Assembly (NCBI GenBank): GCA_910577935.1
Contig: CAJTOT010000004.1
Location: forward strand, 46,768-97,998
Direction: 5' to 3'
Origin: an uncultured Hungatella sp.
GTDB lineage: Bacteria; Bacillota; Clostridia; Lachnospirales; Lachnospiraceae
DNA: 51,231 bases
In this document: positions 1 to 7,995 of the stretch, in pieces
How the letters are laid out: the number at the start of each line of letters is the position of its first letter
Numbering within the stretch: the first letter of the stretch is position 1
The notes under the pieces: generated by a model
What the model was told of the DNA's origin: nothing
Seen by the model: only the letters and a program-made list of their open reading frames with translations
The model's database searches: none
Made by a program: the position numbers and the translations under genes

Positions 1-78
1 AAACGCTTTGACGACCTGGCCCGCGCCACCAGCGATAAGCTGTTCCAGGCACAGCTTTATAAAGAGTATGGTCTGTAA
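1..78 (+). CDS. C-terminal end of an Rpn-family nuclease/putative transposase (partial at window edge)
   Basis: The window opens inside a reading frame that ends with the 25 residues KRFDDLARATSD through KEYGL and a TAA stop at 76-78. The same tail recurs almost base for base at 328-405, where it follows Rpn-like sequence, so I assign this end to the same family: PD-(D/E)XK nucleases linked to recombination. The body of the gene lies to the left of the window, so its integrity cannot be judged. Confidence 0.5.
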   Translation, partial: KRFDDLARATSDKLFQAQLYKEYGL

Positions 79-123
79 AGACCCTGACCCGTTGCCCGCC
101 GGATTCAATCACCTGAAAAATGA

Positions 124-405
124 AAAGCAGATATATTGAAAGCCGAGGTGAGCTTGATGTTACTGACTGAATTTAACCAGGAGGCATTCGCCCAGGCAAT
201 GCGGACTGAAGGTTGGGAAGAGGGACGGGCTGAGGGACTCTCGGAAGGACGCGCTGAGGGGCGCACGGAGGGACGCACGGAAGGCGAGACCCGTGTAAAC
301 CTGCTCAACTCACGCCTCATCTCCGAGAAACGCTTTGACGACCTGGCCCGCGCCACCAGCGATAAGCTGTTCCAGGCACAGCTTTATAAAGAATATGGTC
401 TGTAA
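124..405 (+). pseudogene. Rpn-family nuclease, 3' remnant
   Basis: An open frame runs from just after a TGA at 121-123 to the TAA at 403-405. It reads KADILKAEVSLML, then a charged stretch of EGR-type repeats (EEGRAEGL, EGRTEGRTEG), then the tail seen at 1-78. This is the usual C-terminal third of Rpn/PD-(D/E)XK putative transposases, whose nuclease core comes earlier and is absent here. There is no convincing ribosome site; the only early start would be the TTG at 136. I read it as a leftover from partial tandem duplication of the gene ending at 78. An intact relative of the family is at 44218-45222. Confidence 0.6.
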
Positions 406-604
406 AAGCTCAGGCTCAGACAAAAGCCGGCAGGGCATGGCAGCATCTGTCCCAGAGTTCATGGTATTTTTTGTACTCCGGATGCTGAAAATGGTCGATG
501 GTTATGGCTTCTCCCCGATTCCATTTTCAACTTTCAGCACCTATAATGGCTGATGTTCCTGCGCCCTCCGGGCATCCTCCACCACAGGGTATTTCCCTTC
601 AAAA

Positions 605-1594
605 CTATTTCTTCGATTCCCATTGATACACCTTCTTCACAATCTCTTCAATCCCTTCCTGTCTGATATCGATGTCCCGGATCACAAAAGCCTCTGTCAA
701 TATGTTCAAGAATTCATTGGGCGACACCGTCTTTTTGTCCACCCAGTAAGTCTGCTCATGATCCCTCTCATCCACACGCTCCACTCCCGGACACAGGACA
801 GCCTTATTCTGTCTCTCAAACTGAACCTTCACAAAATAGGCCTCGTTGTGGCTTGCCTTAAAATCCGCCAGAGACGTGTCCGCCAGCACCTGCCCTTTAT
901 CGATGAAAATCACCCTGTCACAGATGGTATCAATATCTTTCATGTCATGAGTCGTGAGAATCACGGTGGTGCCTTTCTTCTCCCTCAGTTCCCGGATAAA
1001 GGCGCGGATATGGTCCTTCACCAGCACATCCAGCCCGATGGTGGGCTCATCCAGATAGAGAATCTTCGGGTCGTGAAGCATGGCAATGGCCAGCTCCGCG
1101 CACATCTTCTGCCCCAGACTCAGCTGCCGCACCGGCTTCCTCAAAAATTCCCTCATGGCCAGAAGCTCCGTGAACATCTCCACATTTTCCCGAAACAGCC
1201 TGTCGCTGACGTGGTACATTTTCTTGTACAGGTAAAATGTGTCCTCCATAGGCAGATCCCAGTTCAGCTGGGACCTCTGGCCAAATACAGTGCCGATATT
1301 CATGGCATTTTCCTTACGTTTTTTATACGGTTCCAGACCGTTGACCAGAACAGTCCCTGACGTGGGCACAAGAATTCCCGACAGCATTTTGATGGTGGTG
1401 GACTTGCCCGCCCCGTTGGCCCCGATATATCCCACCAGCTCTCCTTCGCTGATGGAGAACGAGATATCCCTCACAGCCTCTTTTCTCTCAAACTTCCGCA
1501 CAAACAAAGACCGGACCGCGTTCACCGCGCCCCTGGGCCTTTGAAATACCATAAAATCCTTTCTCAGATGATTTACCTCGATCATCTCCATCAT
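605..1594 (-). CDS. ABC-2 type exporter ATP-binding protein
   Basis: A 329-residue nucleotide-binding protein that would power an ABC-2 type exporter at the membrane. Walker A is GANGAGKST at residues 58-66. The signature is the variant LSLGQKM near 158 and Walker B is ILYLDEPT near 175, followed by a D-loop (IGLD) and an H-loop (TTHD). About 80 residues after the core form the regulatory tail common in this subfamily. GGAGG lies just upstream of clustered ATG codons at 1594, 1591 and 1585, so the exact start is uncertain. The partner permease ends 6 bases upstream. The substrate is unknown. The second permease of the set is broken, so the complex may no longer assemble. Confidence 0.85.
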   Translation of the reverse strand: MMEMIEVNHLRKDFMVFQRPRGAVNAVRSLFVRKFERKEAVRDISFSISEGELVGYIGANGAGKSTTIKMLSGILVPTSGTVLVNGLEPYKKRKENAMNIGTVFGQRSQLNWDLPMEDTFYLYKKMYHVSDRLFRENVEMFTELLAMREFLRKPVRQLSLGQKMCAELAIAMLHDPKILYLDEPTIGLDVLVKDHIRAFIRELREKKGTTVILTTHDMKDIDTICDRVIFIDKGQVLADTSLADFKASHNEAYFVKVQFERQNKAVLCPGVERVDERDHEQTYWVDKKTVSPNEFLNILTEAFVIRDIDIRQEGIEEIVKKVYQWESKK

Positions 1595-1600
1595 GTCCTC

Positions 1601-2416
1601 CTACGAGCCCGTTCCCTCATAAGCGTTCAGCCCTTTTTCCCAGAATCTGTAAGCCGCCCAAAACATCGCAAGCCCCACTGCCGGGGTCAGATACTTAAAG
1701 ACAGGGTGGAACAATTCCTGCTTTCCCAGAAAATGCTGGCTGGGGTAAAAATTGATAAACCCGTAAGGCAGCACAAATGTGAGAAGAATCTGAATCCCTC
1801 TGTTGTAAATGGACAGGGGGTAGGCGATAAAGTCCTCCAGATTCTTATAAAAAATCTCCTGCAGCCCGTCGCTTTTCAAAATCCAGAACGCCGGGACCGC
1901 GGTGGCGATAAAAGCCGCCGCCTGAATCAGAGATGCCCCCAGGAGGACGACGCACAGCCACAGAAAATTTCCTGCTCCAAAAGGAAGCTCCAGTTTTCTC
2001 ACACAGACGGCAATCATGGCAATCCCGATCACATAGTTGCTGGTATATCCCGCGCTCACCTTGGTGCACACAAGATACACCATAGGATTCACGGGCCGCA
2101 GAAGAATCTGGTCCAGTTCCCCCCGCTGAATCAGCCTGGGCAGTTTTCCGAAAGGCCCCATGAAAAAAGTTGCCGCTATAGAATAGGAAAGCATATCCAG
2201 GGCATACAAAAACAGCACCTCATATTTTCCCCAGGCGCCTATGACCTGAAACCTCTCCAGCAGAACCAGGATCATAATAAATCCCGAAGACCACGCAATC
2301 ACCTTGGACAACAGCCTCATAAAATACTGTCCCCGGTACTCCAGCTGGGTCAAAAACGTAATCTTCGCGAACGCCAGATATAACCCAGCGCTCTCTTTGA
2401 TGCCCTCCCAGACCAT
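1601..2416 (-). CDS. ABC-2 family transporter permease
   Basis: A polytopic membrane protein of about 271 residues of the ABC-2 permease group that works as a heteromer with a second permease and the ATPase at 605-1594. It has an N-terminal amphipathic segment (FLTQLEYRGQYF), the motif RGELDQILLRPVNP in the first cytoplasmic loop, and about six hydrophobic spans. A longer frame starts with TTG at 2425. I prefer the ATG at 2416 because GGAGG at 2426-2430 sits 9 bases before it. The gene follows the broken permease by translational overlap. The transported substrate cannot be inferred. Confidence 0.8.
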   Translation of the reverse strand: MVWEGIKESAGLYLAFAKITFLTQLEYRGQYFMRLLSKVIAWSSGFIMILVLLERFQVIGAWGKYEVLFLYALDMLSYSIAATFFMGPFGKLPRLIQRGELDQILLRPVNPMVYLVCTKVSAGYTSNYVIGIAMIAVCVRKLELPFGAGNFLWLCVVLLGASLIQAAAFIATAVPAFWILKSDGLQEIFYKNLEDFIAYPLSIYNRGIQILLTFVLPYGFINFYPSQHFLGKQELFHPVFKYLTPAVGLAMFWAAYRFWEKGLNAYEGTGS

Positions 2417-2421
2417 CGCGC

Positions 2422-2957
2422 TCAACCTCCCTGCACCTCAATCTGTCTCTGGACCTTGCGCCAGAGCATGCGCTCTCCTGCCCAGAACACCACAATCCAC
2501 CCCATCTGGATTCCCGCCACTCCCAGGGCCTCTCCTATGTTATACTGGCCTAACAGAATGGCAGCCGGCTCATAGACCATAAAGCGGAAAGGAAGGACTC
2601 TGCACACCGCGTACAAGGACGCCGGATAGAACCACAGAGGAATCTGCCTTCCTGAAAAAAGAGTCATCAGGCCATTGCACAGCATCCGGGCATAGGTTCC
2701 GTCCTTGAACCAGAAAGCCAGAAGCCCCACCACATAGAGAAAATAAAAATTCAGCACCACCGCCAGCCCTGTGCTCACGGCAAACAGCGCCGCGTTTGCC
2801 GCCTTAAGCTCCGCCCCTCACCCCGGTATTCCAGGAGAGCCCTCCAGATGCACAGCTGGATATATACCCACATAAATGTGCCGATAAACTGGAACAATAC
2901 ACTTTCCCGGTACTGGAACTGCTGCATGAACGTGCATTTGGATAATTGAAAATACAT
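2422..2957 (-). pseudogene. ABC-2 family transporter permease, internally deleted and frameshifted
   Basis: The frame opens with MYFQLSKCTFMQQFQYRESV at 2957, a typical permease N-terminus, and reaches the end of the first transmembrane segment (CIWRALLEYRG). It then shifts into arginine-rich nonsense and stops at 2775. The C-terminal half reappears in another frame from about 2819 to 2422 (LNFYFLYVVGLLAFWF, then FYPASLYAV and PFRFMVYEP). Together the pieces give about 185 residues against about 260 in intact relatives, so some 75-85 residues are missing at the junction near 2818-2825. Its start ATG shares one base with the stop of the PreA-like gene. An assembly error is the main alternative to true decay. 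Confidence 0.75.
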
Positions 2958-4201
2958 CAGTTTCCTCTCACAATCCCCCGCTCCTGGAAAGCCGAGGCCA
3001 GAATCTTCTCTTTCTCCACATAGAGGGCCTTTGTCGGGCATACCTGGAAGCAGTAGCCGCAGCCGATGCACTTGTCTGTCTTCGCCGCCGCTTTCCCCTT
3101 CATCTCAATGCCCTCATGCCAGCACACGTCCACACACCGCCCGCAGCCGATGCAGCTGTCTGCCACCTGGGCCTCCTGGTAGGCGTCTGCCAGCCGGTTC
3201 TGCCGCATGCCGGCCAGCTCCTTATCCATGGAAAACAGTTTCAGGGCGTCGCCGCACAAACTGTCCATATCCTTATAGCCGTTCTCGTCCATAAACCGGT
3301 TCAAGTCGCTGATCACTTTCTTGCACGCCTGAGTCCCGCCGGCGCAGGCCAGAGCCCCCAGCTGCACCGCCTGGCTGCCTGACATGAGAATCCTGGCCGC
3401 CTGGTCATAGCTGAACACGCCGCCGCCGCCGTACAGAGGAATGGTCAGCCCCTCCGTCCTGGCCTCGGCGACGGAATAACACACAAGAGGCGTCGCCTGG
3501 GTTCCCCCGTAACCGGCGCCCGGCCTTGCCTGGGTGGTTCTCCAGTCCAGGTCAAAGTAGAACGCCTTCCATCTGGCGGTAGGACCCGCTGCCGCCGCTC
3601 CGGCTGCCTGGGCAATCCTTATGGAGGTCAGCACGTCGCAGGACTCGATGGCAAGCTTCGCCATAACCGGCATATGGGGCACTGCCTTTTTCATCACCTG
3701 GATGCTGTGGCGGAGCAGCTGATGGTAATCAAAAATCCTGTCCTTGGCAACCGCCACTCCCGGCGTGTTAAAATGCAGCTCGATGGCATCTGCCCCGGCC
3801 CGCTCAAGCTCCCCCGCCTGCTTCGCCCACTCTTTCTCCCAGTCGCCGCCGCCTTTAATGTCACTGTAATGGCCCACAGACACCCACAGCTTGATGTCAC
3901 GGTCCATCTCCCTCTTAATGCGCTCCACTTCCTCGCAGTACTGTTCCAGTGTATGGATGCTGTCCTTGATCTGCCTGCCCACCCCATGGCTGTGGATGCT
4001 CATCTGGCCTGAAAACATGGCTTTGCTGTCCGGCCCTATGTAGCTGCCGCCGCCTGCCCCGTGGCCGAAGTTGCGCAGCACGATGGCCCCCGGCCTCATG
4101 GCGGCGCTCTTCAGCACGTTCCTTGCCCCCTGGGTGGCCGGGCTTGACGCCACCACAAAGGGATTGATCATATCAAATTCTTTTACGTATAAATCAGCCA
4201 T
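2957..4201 (-). CDS. PreA-like dihydroorotate/dihydropyrimidine dehydrogenase-type flavoprotein with two [4Fe-4S] sites
   Basis: A 414-residue protein: an FMN-binding TIM barrel of the DHODH/PreA type (residues 1-320) fused to a bacterial-type ferredoxin domain. The cluster ligands are C350, C353, C356, C360 and C378, C381, C384, C388. The phosphate-binding loop YGGGGVFS is at 257-264. In relatives the barrel reduces a C=C bond with electrons from the clusters. Here the expected loop (NFSCPH followed by a catalytic Cys) reads HFNTPGVAVAKD at 143-154 with no cysteine, so pyrimidine reduction is doubtful. It is the last intact gene of the sugar cluster, 15 bases after the isomerase gene, with a strong GGAGG site. 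I infer reduction of an unsaturated sugar-derived intermediate; this is unproven. Confidence 0.75.
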   Translation of the reverse strand: MADLYVKEFDMINPFVVASSPATQGARNVLKSAAMRPGAIVLRNFGHGAGGGSYIGPDSKAMFSGQMSIHSHGVGRQIKDSIHTLEQYCEEVERIKREMDRDIKLWVSVGHYSDIKGGGDWEKEWAKQAGELERAGADAIELHFNTPGVAVAKDRIFDYHQLLRHSIQVMKKAVPHMPVMAKLAIESCDVLTSIRIAQAAGAAAAGPTARWKAFYFDLDWRTTQARPGAGYGGTQATPLVCYSVAEARTEGLTIPLYGGGGVFSYDQAARILMSGSQAVQLGALACAGGTQACKKVISDLNRFMDENGYKDMDSLCGDALKLFSMDKELAGMRQNRLADAYQEAQVADSCIGCGRCVDVCWHEGIEMKGKAAAKTDKCIGCGYCFQVCPTKALYVEKEKILASAFQERGIVRGN

Positions 4202-4216
4202 AATCCCTCACTCCTC

Positions 4217-4984
4217 CTACTCCAAATTTATGCTTCCCAAAAGTTCATGGAGCGCTTTTGCATCTGCCAAAAACTGCTCCTCGGTGTTATCCATAACAAA
4301 TTCCAGAAGCCCGTACCGGTCCTCCTTCATATTCACATGCTCCAGGTACTGCCGCCACTCATGAAGCCCCTCCTCAAAAGGCCTCCTCACTCCGTCAAGC
4401 CAGTAATATATGTGAAGATTCAAAAGCCTGTCCCCCAGAAGGTCCAGCCCCTCCGTCCTCTGGGCCATATTGAGCGCCACCGTGGGCTGCCACAGACAGT
4501 ACAGATTCCCGTGGCCCGCCTCGCCCAGAAACCTCATGGCCGACTCATTGGTATCTGTGAGTGTGTTCTTGTGCCACTCCAGGGCCACCTTAAGCCCCTG
4601 GGCCTGGGCCATGTCACAGATCTCTCCCGCCTCTTTTGCCAGTCTTTTCCGTGTCTCCCCGGACACGGCCCTTGATTCCTCCGTGCCCGCCCACACGCGG
4701 ATCAGAGGCGCGTGAAGGGCTGCCGCCGAAGAAAGGGAAGCCCCGAAGGTCTTCTCCACATCCTCGTTCTGCCCAAGCCTGTAATAGGAACCGTAGGCGG
4801 CCACCGAAAGCCCCGCCTCCCTGGTCCTCTCATACAGCGCCCCGGCGCCCTCCGGATCCCCGGGCATCACGTGGGCATTCTCCGACCATTCCACCGCCTT
4901 AAGCCCCGCCTGCCCGCAGAGGCGGATAATATCCCCGGCCGGCTTGCTCCGAAACGTAGCCGACACCATTCCCGGTATGATCAT
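4217..4984 (-). CDS. Sugar phosphate isomerase/epimerase (xylose isomerase-like TIM barrel)
   Basis: About 255 residues of the AP-endonuclease-2 fold used by IolE, hydroxypyruvate isomerase and D-tagatose 3-epimerase-like enzymes. Family features include KAVEWSENAH near the N-terminus, VALEWHKNTLTD in the middle (metal-ligand Glu and nearby His/Asp) and LLNLHIYYW late in the chain. The frame extends up to 5023, but I choose the ATG at 4984 (MIIPGMVSA) because an AGAGAGG site precedes it and the extra residues are polar and unlike the family. Between the DlgD-like and PreA-like genes it probably isomerises or epimerises a sugar intermediate of the same pathway. The substrate is not known. Confidence 0.75.
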   Translation of the reverse strand: MIIPGMVSATFRSKPAGDIIRLCGQAGLKAVEWSENAHVMPGDPEGAGALYERTREAGLSVAAYGSYYRLGQNEDVEKTFGASLSSAAALHAPLIRVWAGTEESRAVSGETRKRLAKEAGEICDMAQAQGLKVALEWHKNTLTDTNESAMRFLGEAGHGNLYCLWQPTVALNMAQRTEGLDLLGDRLLNLHIYYWLDGVRRPFEEGLHEWRQYLEHVNMKEDRYGLLEFVMDNTEEQFLADAKALHELLGSINLE

Positions 4985-5090
4985 AAGCCTACCTCTCTTT
5001 CTCTTCTGCATCTCTTTGGACAATTACAAAATCCAGACTATGGCTGAGTACTTCCATAATACCAACTTCCCGGCCAATTGTCCACCACAG

Positions 5091-6089
5091 TCACATCTCC
5101 ACCACACTCTTCCATATGCCCTCGTCCACCAGAACGCCTTTCTCCATGCTCTCCTTCCTGACGCGCATCATATTTTCCCCGGGATAGTACACCGGCCTCT
5201 CCGGGTTCACCGGCGCGGAGGTCTTCATGTCCTCCAGAGTCTCCCGGATATTCTTCTTAAGCTCCTCGGGATTTCCCAGCTTGTCCAGGCTGATGGCGAC
5301 AAACACCTGGGAAAGCTCCGTCTCCGCCGGCAGTTCCCCCACCATGCGGGAGGTTCTTCCCCCGGCCAGCGCCGCCCCGATTAAGTCCAGGGCCAGAGAC
5401 AGCCCCGAGCCCTTCCAGTACCCGATGGGAATGCTCTGGTGGGTCTCCAGAATCTCCGCCGCGTTCCTGGTAATTTTCTGCTCCTTGTTGAACCCTCCGT
5501 CCACCGGCAGCTCCTGCCCCGACCGGGCGTAGCTCTCCAGCTTGCCGTAGGAGAACATGGACATGGCCACGTCCACCAGCACCGGCCCGTCGCCGTTGGG
5601 GATGGCGAACACCACCGGGTTGTTGCCCAGCCTGGCATCCCTTCCGCCCCAGGGCGGCATATTGGGCACCGTGTTGGTCCACAGAATGCCGATGCAGTTC
5701 TCCTCCGCCGCCATGAGACCGTAGTTTCCCGGCCTCATCCAGTGGTTGGTGTTCTTAAGGGCCACACACCCTATGGCGTGCTCCTTGGCCAGCCTGACAG
5801 CTCTCTCCATGCAGGCGTGGGCGTTGAGATTTCCCGGCCCCCTCTTCCCGTCGTACCTCTCAAAAAATCCGAAAGACTGCGTGAGCTCCGGCTCCGCCCC
5901 GATATCCACGCAGCCTTTGTCAATGCTGGCGATAAACTTGGGGAACCGGTTCAGTCCGTGGGTGTGCACCCCGTCACGGCTGGCGTCCGCGTACAGCTTC
6001 GCCGACAGTTCAGCCTTCTCTCTCTCAAAACCTTTCTTCATCAGGACTCTGGCAAACTCCTGACACATGACATCATATGGAACTCTCAT
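5091..6089 (-). CDS. dlgD: 3-dehydro-L-gulonate 2-dehydrogenase-like (2,3-diketo-L-gulonate reductase, YiaK family)
   Basis: A 332-residue member of the LDH2/malate-L-sulfolactate dehydrogenase fold that closely follows E. coli YiaK from memory. Shared stretches include GVHTHGLNRFP with catalytic His44, then NTNHWMRPGNYG, MPPWGG, PVDGGF and GYWKGSG. YiaK uses NAD(P)H to reduce 2,3-diketo-L-gulonate to 3-keto-L-gulonate. Length is normal and GGAGAG precedes the ATG at 6089. It lies 20 bases after the permease gene. The presence of this enzyme points to a uronate, L-gulonate or diketo-sugar intermediate. Other yia/ula-type genes (decarboxylase, L-xylulose kinase) are absent from the window. Confidence 0.85.
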   Translation of the reverse strand: MRVPYDVMCQEFARVLMKKGFEREKAELSAKLYADASRDGVHTHGLNRFPKFIASIDKGCVDIGAEPELTQSFGFFERYDGKRGPGNLNAHACMERAVRLAKEHAIGCVALKNTNHWMRPGNYGLMAAEENCIGILWTNTVPNMPPWGGRDARLGNNPVVFAIPNGDGPVLVDVAMSMFSYGKLESYARSGQELPVDGGFNKEQKITRNAAEILETHQSIPIGYWKGSGLSLALDLIGAALAGGRTSRMVGELPAETELSQVFVAISLDKLGNPEELKKNIRETLEDMKTSAPVNPERPVYYPGENMMRVRKESMEKGVLVDEGIWKSVVEM

Positions 6090-6108
6090 TTTAAACTCTC
6101 CTTCCCGC

Positions 6109-7017
6109 CTATCCTTTCACCGCCCCGATCATGACGCCCTTCACAAAATACTTCTGGATAAACGGATAAATCGTCAGAATCGGCAGCGTGGCCACCACGA
6201 TGGTGGCAAACTGTATGGTCTCGCTGATGAGATAATCGTCGGCTCCCGCTCCCGCGGTCATGGCCGAGGTGTCATTCTGGAGCAGAATTTCTCTCAGCAC
6301 CAGCTGCAGGGGATACCCCGCCTTGTCCCGGATAAACAACATGGCGTTGAACCAGCTGTTCCAGTTGGAAACCGCATAATACAGACAGATTACCGCGATG
6401 GTGGGCTTCACCAGGGGAACCATAATCTTCCACAGAATCGTCCAGTGGCTGGCGCCGTCCAGCTTCGCCGACTCCTCCAGGCTGTCCGGCACCGACACCA
6501 TGGCCGTCCTCATGATAATCAGGTTGTAAGTGCTGACCGCAGGTGGTATGATCAGGGACCAGATGGAATTATTTAATCCCACCCCTTTCACTACCAGATA
6601 AAACGGAATCATGCCGCCGTTAAAATACATGCTGAACACAATGCCCATCATCAGGATATTGGTCCACATCACGTTCTTCCGGGACAGACAGTAGGCAGCG
6701 ATCAGCGTGGCAATGATGCTGATGGTGGTCCCCACCGCCACGATAAAAATGGTATTCATATATCCGGTGAAGATATTCTTGTTCCGGGCCACTGCCTTGT
6801 ATGCCTCGAGACTGAAATCCACCGGATGCAGCATAAGCCCTTCATGCCGCACATAAGACGACGGATTGCTGAACGAAGCCGACACCACATGGAGCAGGGG
6901 AATGAGGATCACAACGATCAGAGACAACATGAAAATCACGTTGCACACGTCAAAAATCCGGCTTCCAAGACTCTGTCTCATCCTGTGCTTCACTACTGCG
7001 TTTCCTTTTTCCTTCAT
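6109..7017 (-). CDS. Carbohydrate ABC transporter permease (LplC/YtcP type)
   Basis: A 302-residue inner-membrane permease of the binding-protein-dependent carbohydrate class. It has six predicted spans, starting with IFMLSLIVVILIPLLHVVSA. The EAA loop that contacts the ATPase reads EESAKLDGASHW followed by PLVKPTI. It starts with GGAGGCGGGAG before the ATG at 7017. It pairs with the permease at 7033-7995 and the lipoprotein at 15540-17234. No ATPase gene is present in the cluster, as is usual for LplABC-type systems, which share a general MsmX-like ATPase encoded elsewhere. Confidence 0.9.
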   Translation of the reverse strand: MKEKGNAVVKHRMRQSLGSRIFDVCNVIFMLSLIVVILIPLLHVVSASFSNPSSYVRHEGLMLHPVDFSLEAYKAVARNKNIFTGYMNTIFIVAVGTTISIIATLIAAYCLSRKNVMWTNILMMGIVFSMYFNGGMIPFYLVVKGVGLNNSIWSLIIPPAVSTYNLIIMRTAMVSVPDSLEESAKLDGASHWTILWKIMVPLVKPTIAVICLYYAVSNWNSWFNAMLFIRDKAGYPLQLVLREILLQNDTSAMTAGAGADDYLISETIQFATIVVATLPILTIYPFIQKYFVKGVMIGAVKG

Positions 7018-7032
7018 AAACTCCCGCCTCCC

Positions 7033-7995
7033 TTACCACAGACCGCTGCCGCTGGCCTTCTTGCTCAATTTGTTGGTGATGGTGACCAGCGCAAAGCTGA
7101 CCACGCAGTTAAACAGGCCTACAGCCGCGCTGTAGCTGTACTGGGCATCAATGAGGCCTTTGCGGTACACATAGGTGTTGATCACATCTGCCGTACTGTA
7201 GATGGCCGGATTGTACAAAAGCATGATCTTCTCGTAGCCCACATCGAAAATTTTGCCCATTTTCAGGATCAGCATGATGATAATGGTGGGCATGAGGCAT
7301 GGGATGGTAATGTAAATCACCTGCATAAACCGCCCGGCCCCATCCACCTTGGCCGCGTCGTACAGTTCCTGGTCGATTCCCGCCAGCGCCGACAGATAGA
7401 TGATAGAGTTCCAGCCAATGGTCTGCCATAAGTCCGACAGAATGTAGATGGGAAGAAAATACTCCGTGTGATTCAGGAGGGTCTCCTTCTCCATCCCGAA
7501 CAATGTATGTAAGATCGCAGTGATGCCGCCGGTGCTGCTGGTCAGCTTCACGATGATGCCGCAGATAACCACCGTGGAAATAAAGTGGGGAATATAGGTG
7601 ATGGTCTGGGCCCACTTGGAGAACCATTTGCTCCGAAGCTCGTTGAGCAGCAGCGCCAGAATAATCGGCGCCGGGAACGTCAGAAGAGAAAACACGCTGA
7701 TGCGTATGGTATTTCTCAGAAGACGCCCGAAATAGTAGTCCGAAAAGAAATTTTTAAAATGCTTAAACCCTACCCAGCTGCTGTTCAGAAATCCCTTGGC
7801 AGGCTTATAGTCCATAAACGCGATGCTGAGACCGAACATGGGACCGAACTTGAATATCAGATAATACACAATAATGGGGAGCAGCATCAGATACAGCATC
7901 CAGTTGTGGTGAAAATCCCTTGCCACGCGCTCCCCGAATGACAGCCTTCTGCCATTGACCATCACGCCACGGCTTTTCTCCCTGGTTTTTCTCAT
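7033..7995 (-). CDS. Carbohydrate ABC transporter permease (LplB/YteP type)
   Basis: A 320-residue partner permease, again with about six membrane spans. The first is LMLLPIIVYYLIFKFGPMFG after a basic cytoplasmic start. The EAA motif is YDAAKVDGAGRF with IPCLMPTI. The Shine-Dalgarno is AAGGAAGG. Its ATG overlaps the stop of the upstream Gfo/Idh gene (ATGA at 7992-7995), so the two are probably translationally coupled. LplB-type permeases import oligosaccharides, often of pectin, glycosaminoglycan or host-glycan origin, which suits the lyase in the same operon. Confidence 0.9.
   Translation of the reverse strand: MRKTREKSRGVMVNGRRLSFGERVARDFHHNWMLYLMLLPIIVYYLIFKFGPMFGLSIAFMDYKPAKGFLNSSWVGFKHFKNFFSDYYFGRLLRNTIRISVFSLLTFPAPIILALLLNELRSKWFSKWAQTITYIPHFISTVVICGIIVKLTSSTGGITAILHTLFGMEKETLLNHTEYFLPIYILSDLWQTIGWNSIIYLSALAGIDQELYDAAKVDGAGRFMQVIYITIPCLMPTIIIMLILKMGKIFDVGYEKIMLLYNPAIYSTADVINTYVYRKGLIDAQYSYSAAVGLFNCVVSFALVTITNKLSKKASGSGLW

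Larger units (their letters stand above)
1..408 (+). repeat. Partial tandem duplication, copies 1-81 and 328-408
   Basis: Bases 1-81 and 328-408 are identical apart from a synonymous G/A change in the Glu codon near the end. The copies are offset by 327 bases and diverge 3 bases after the stop codon. The left copy may extend beyond the window. Confidence 0.8.
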
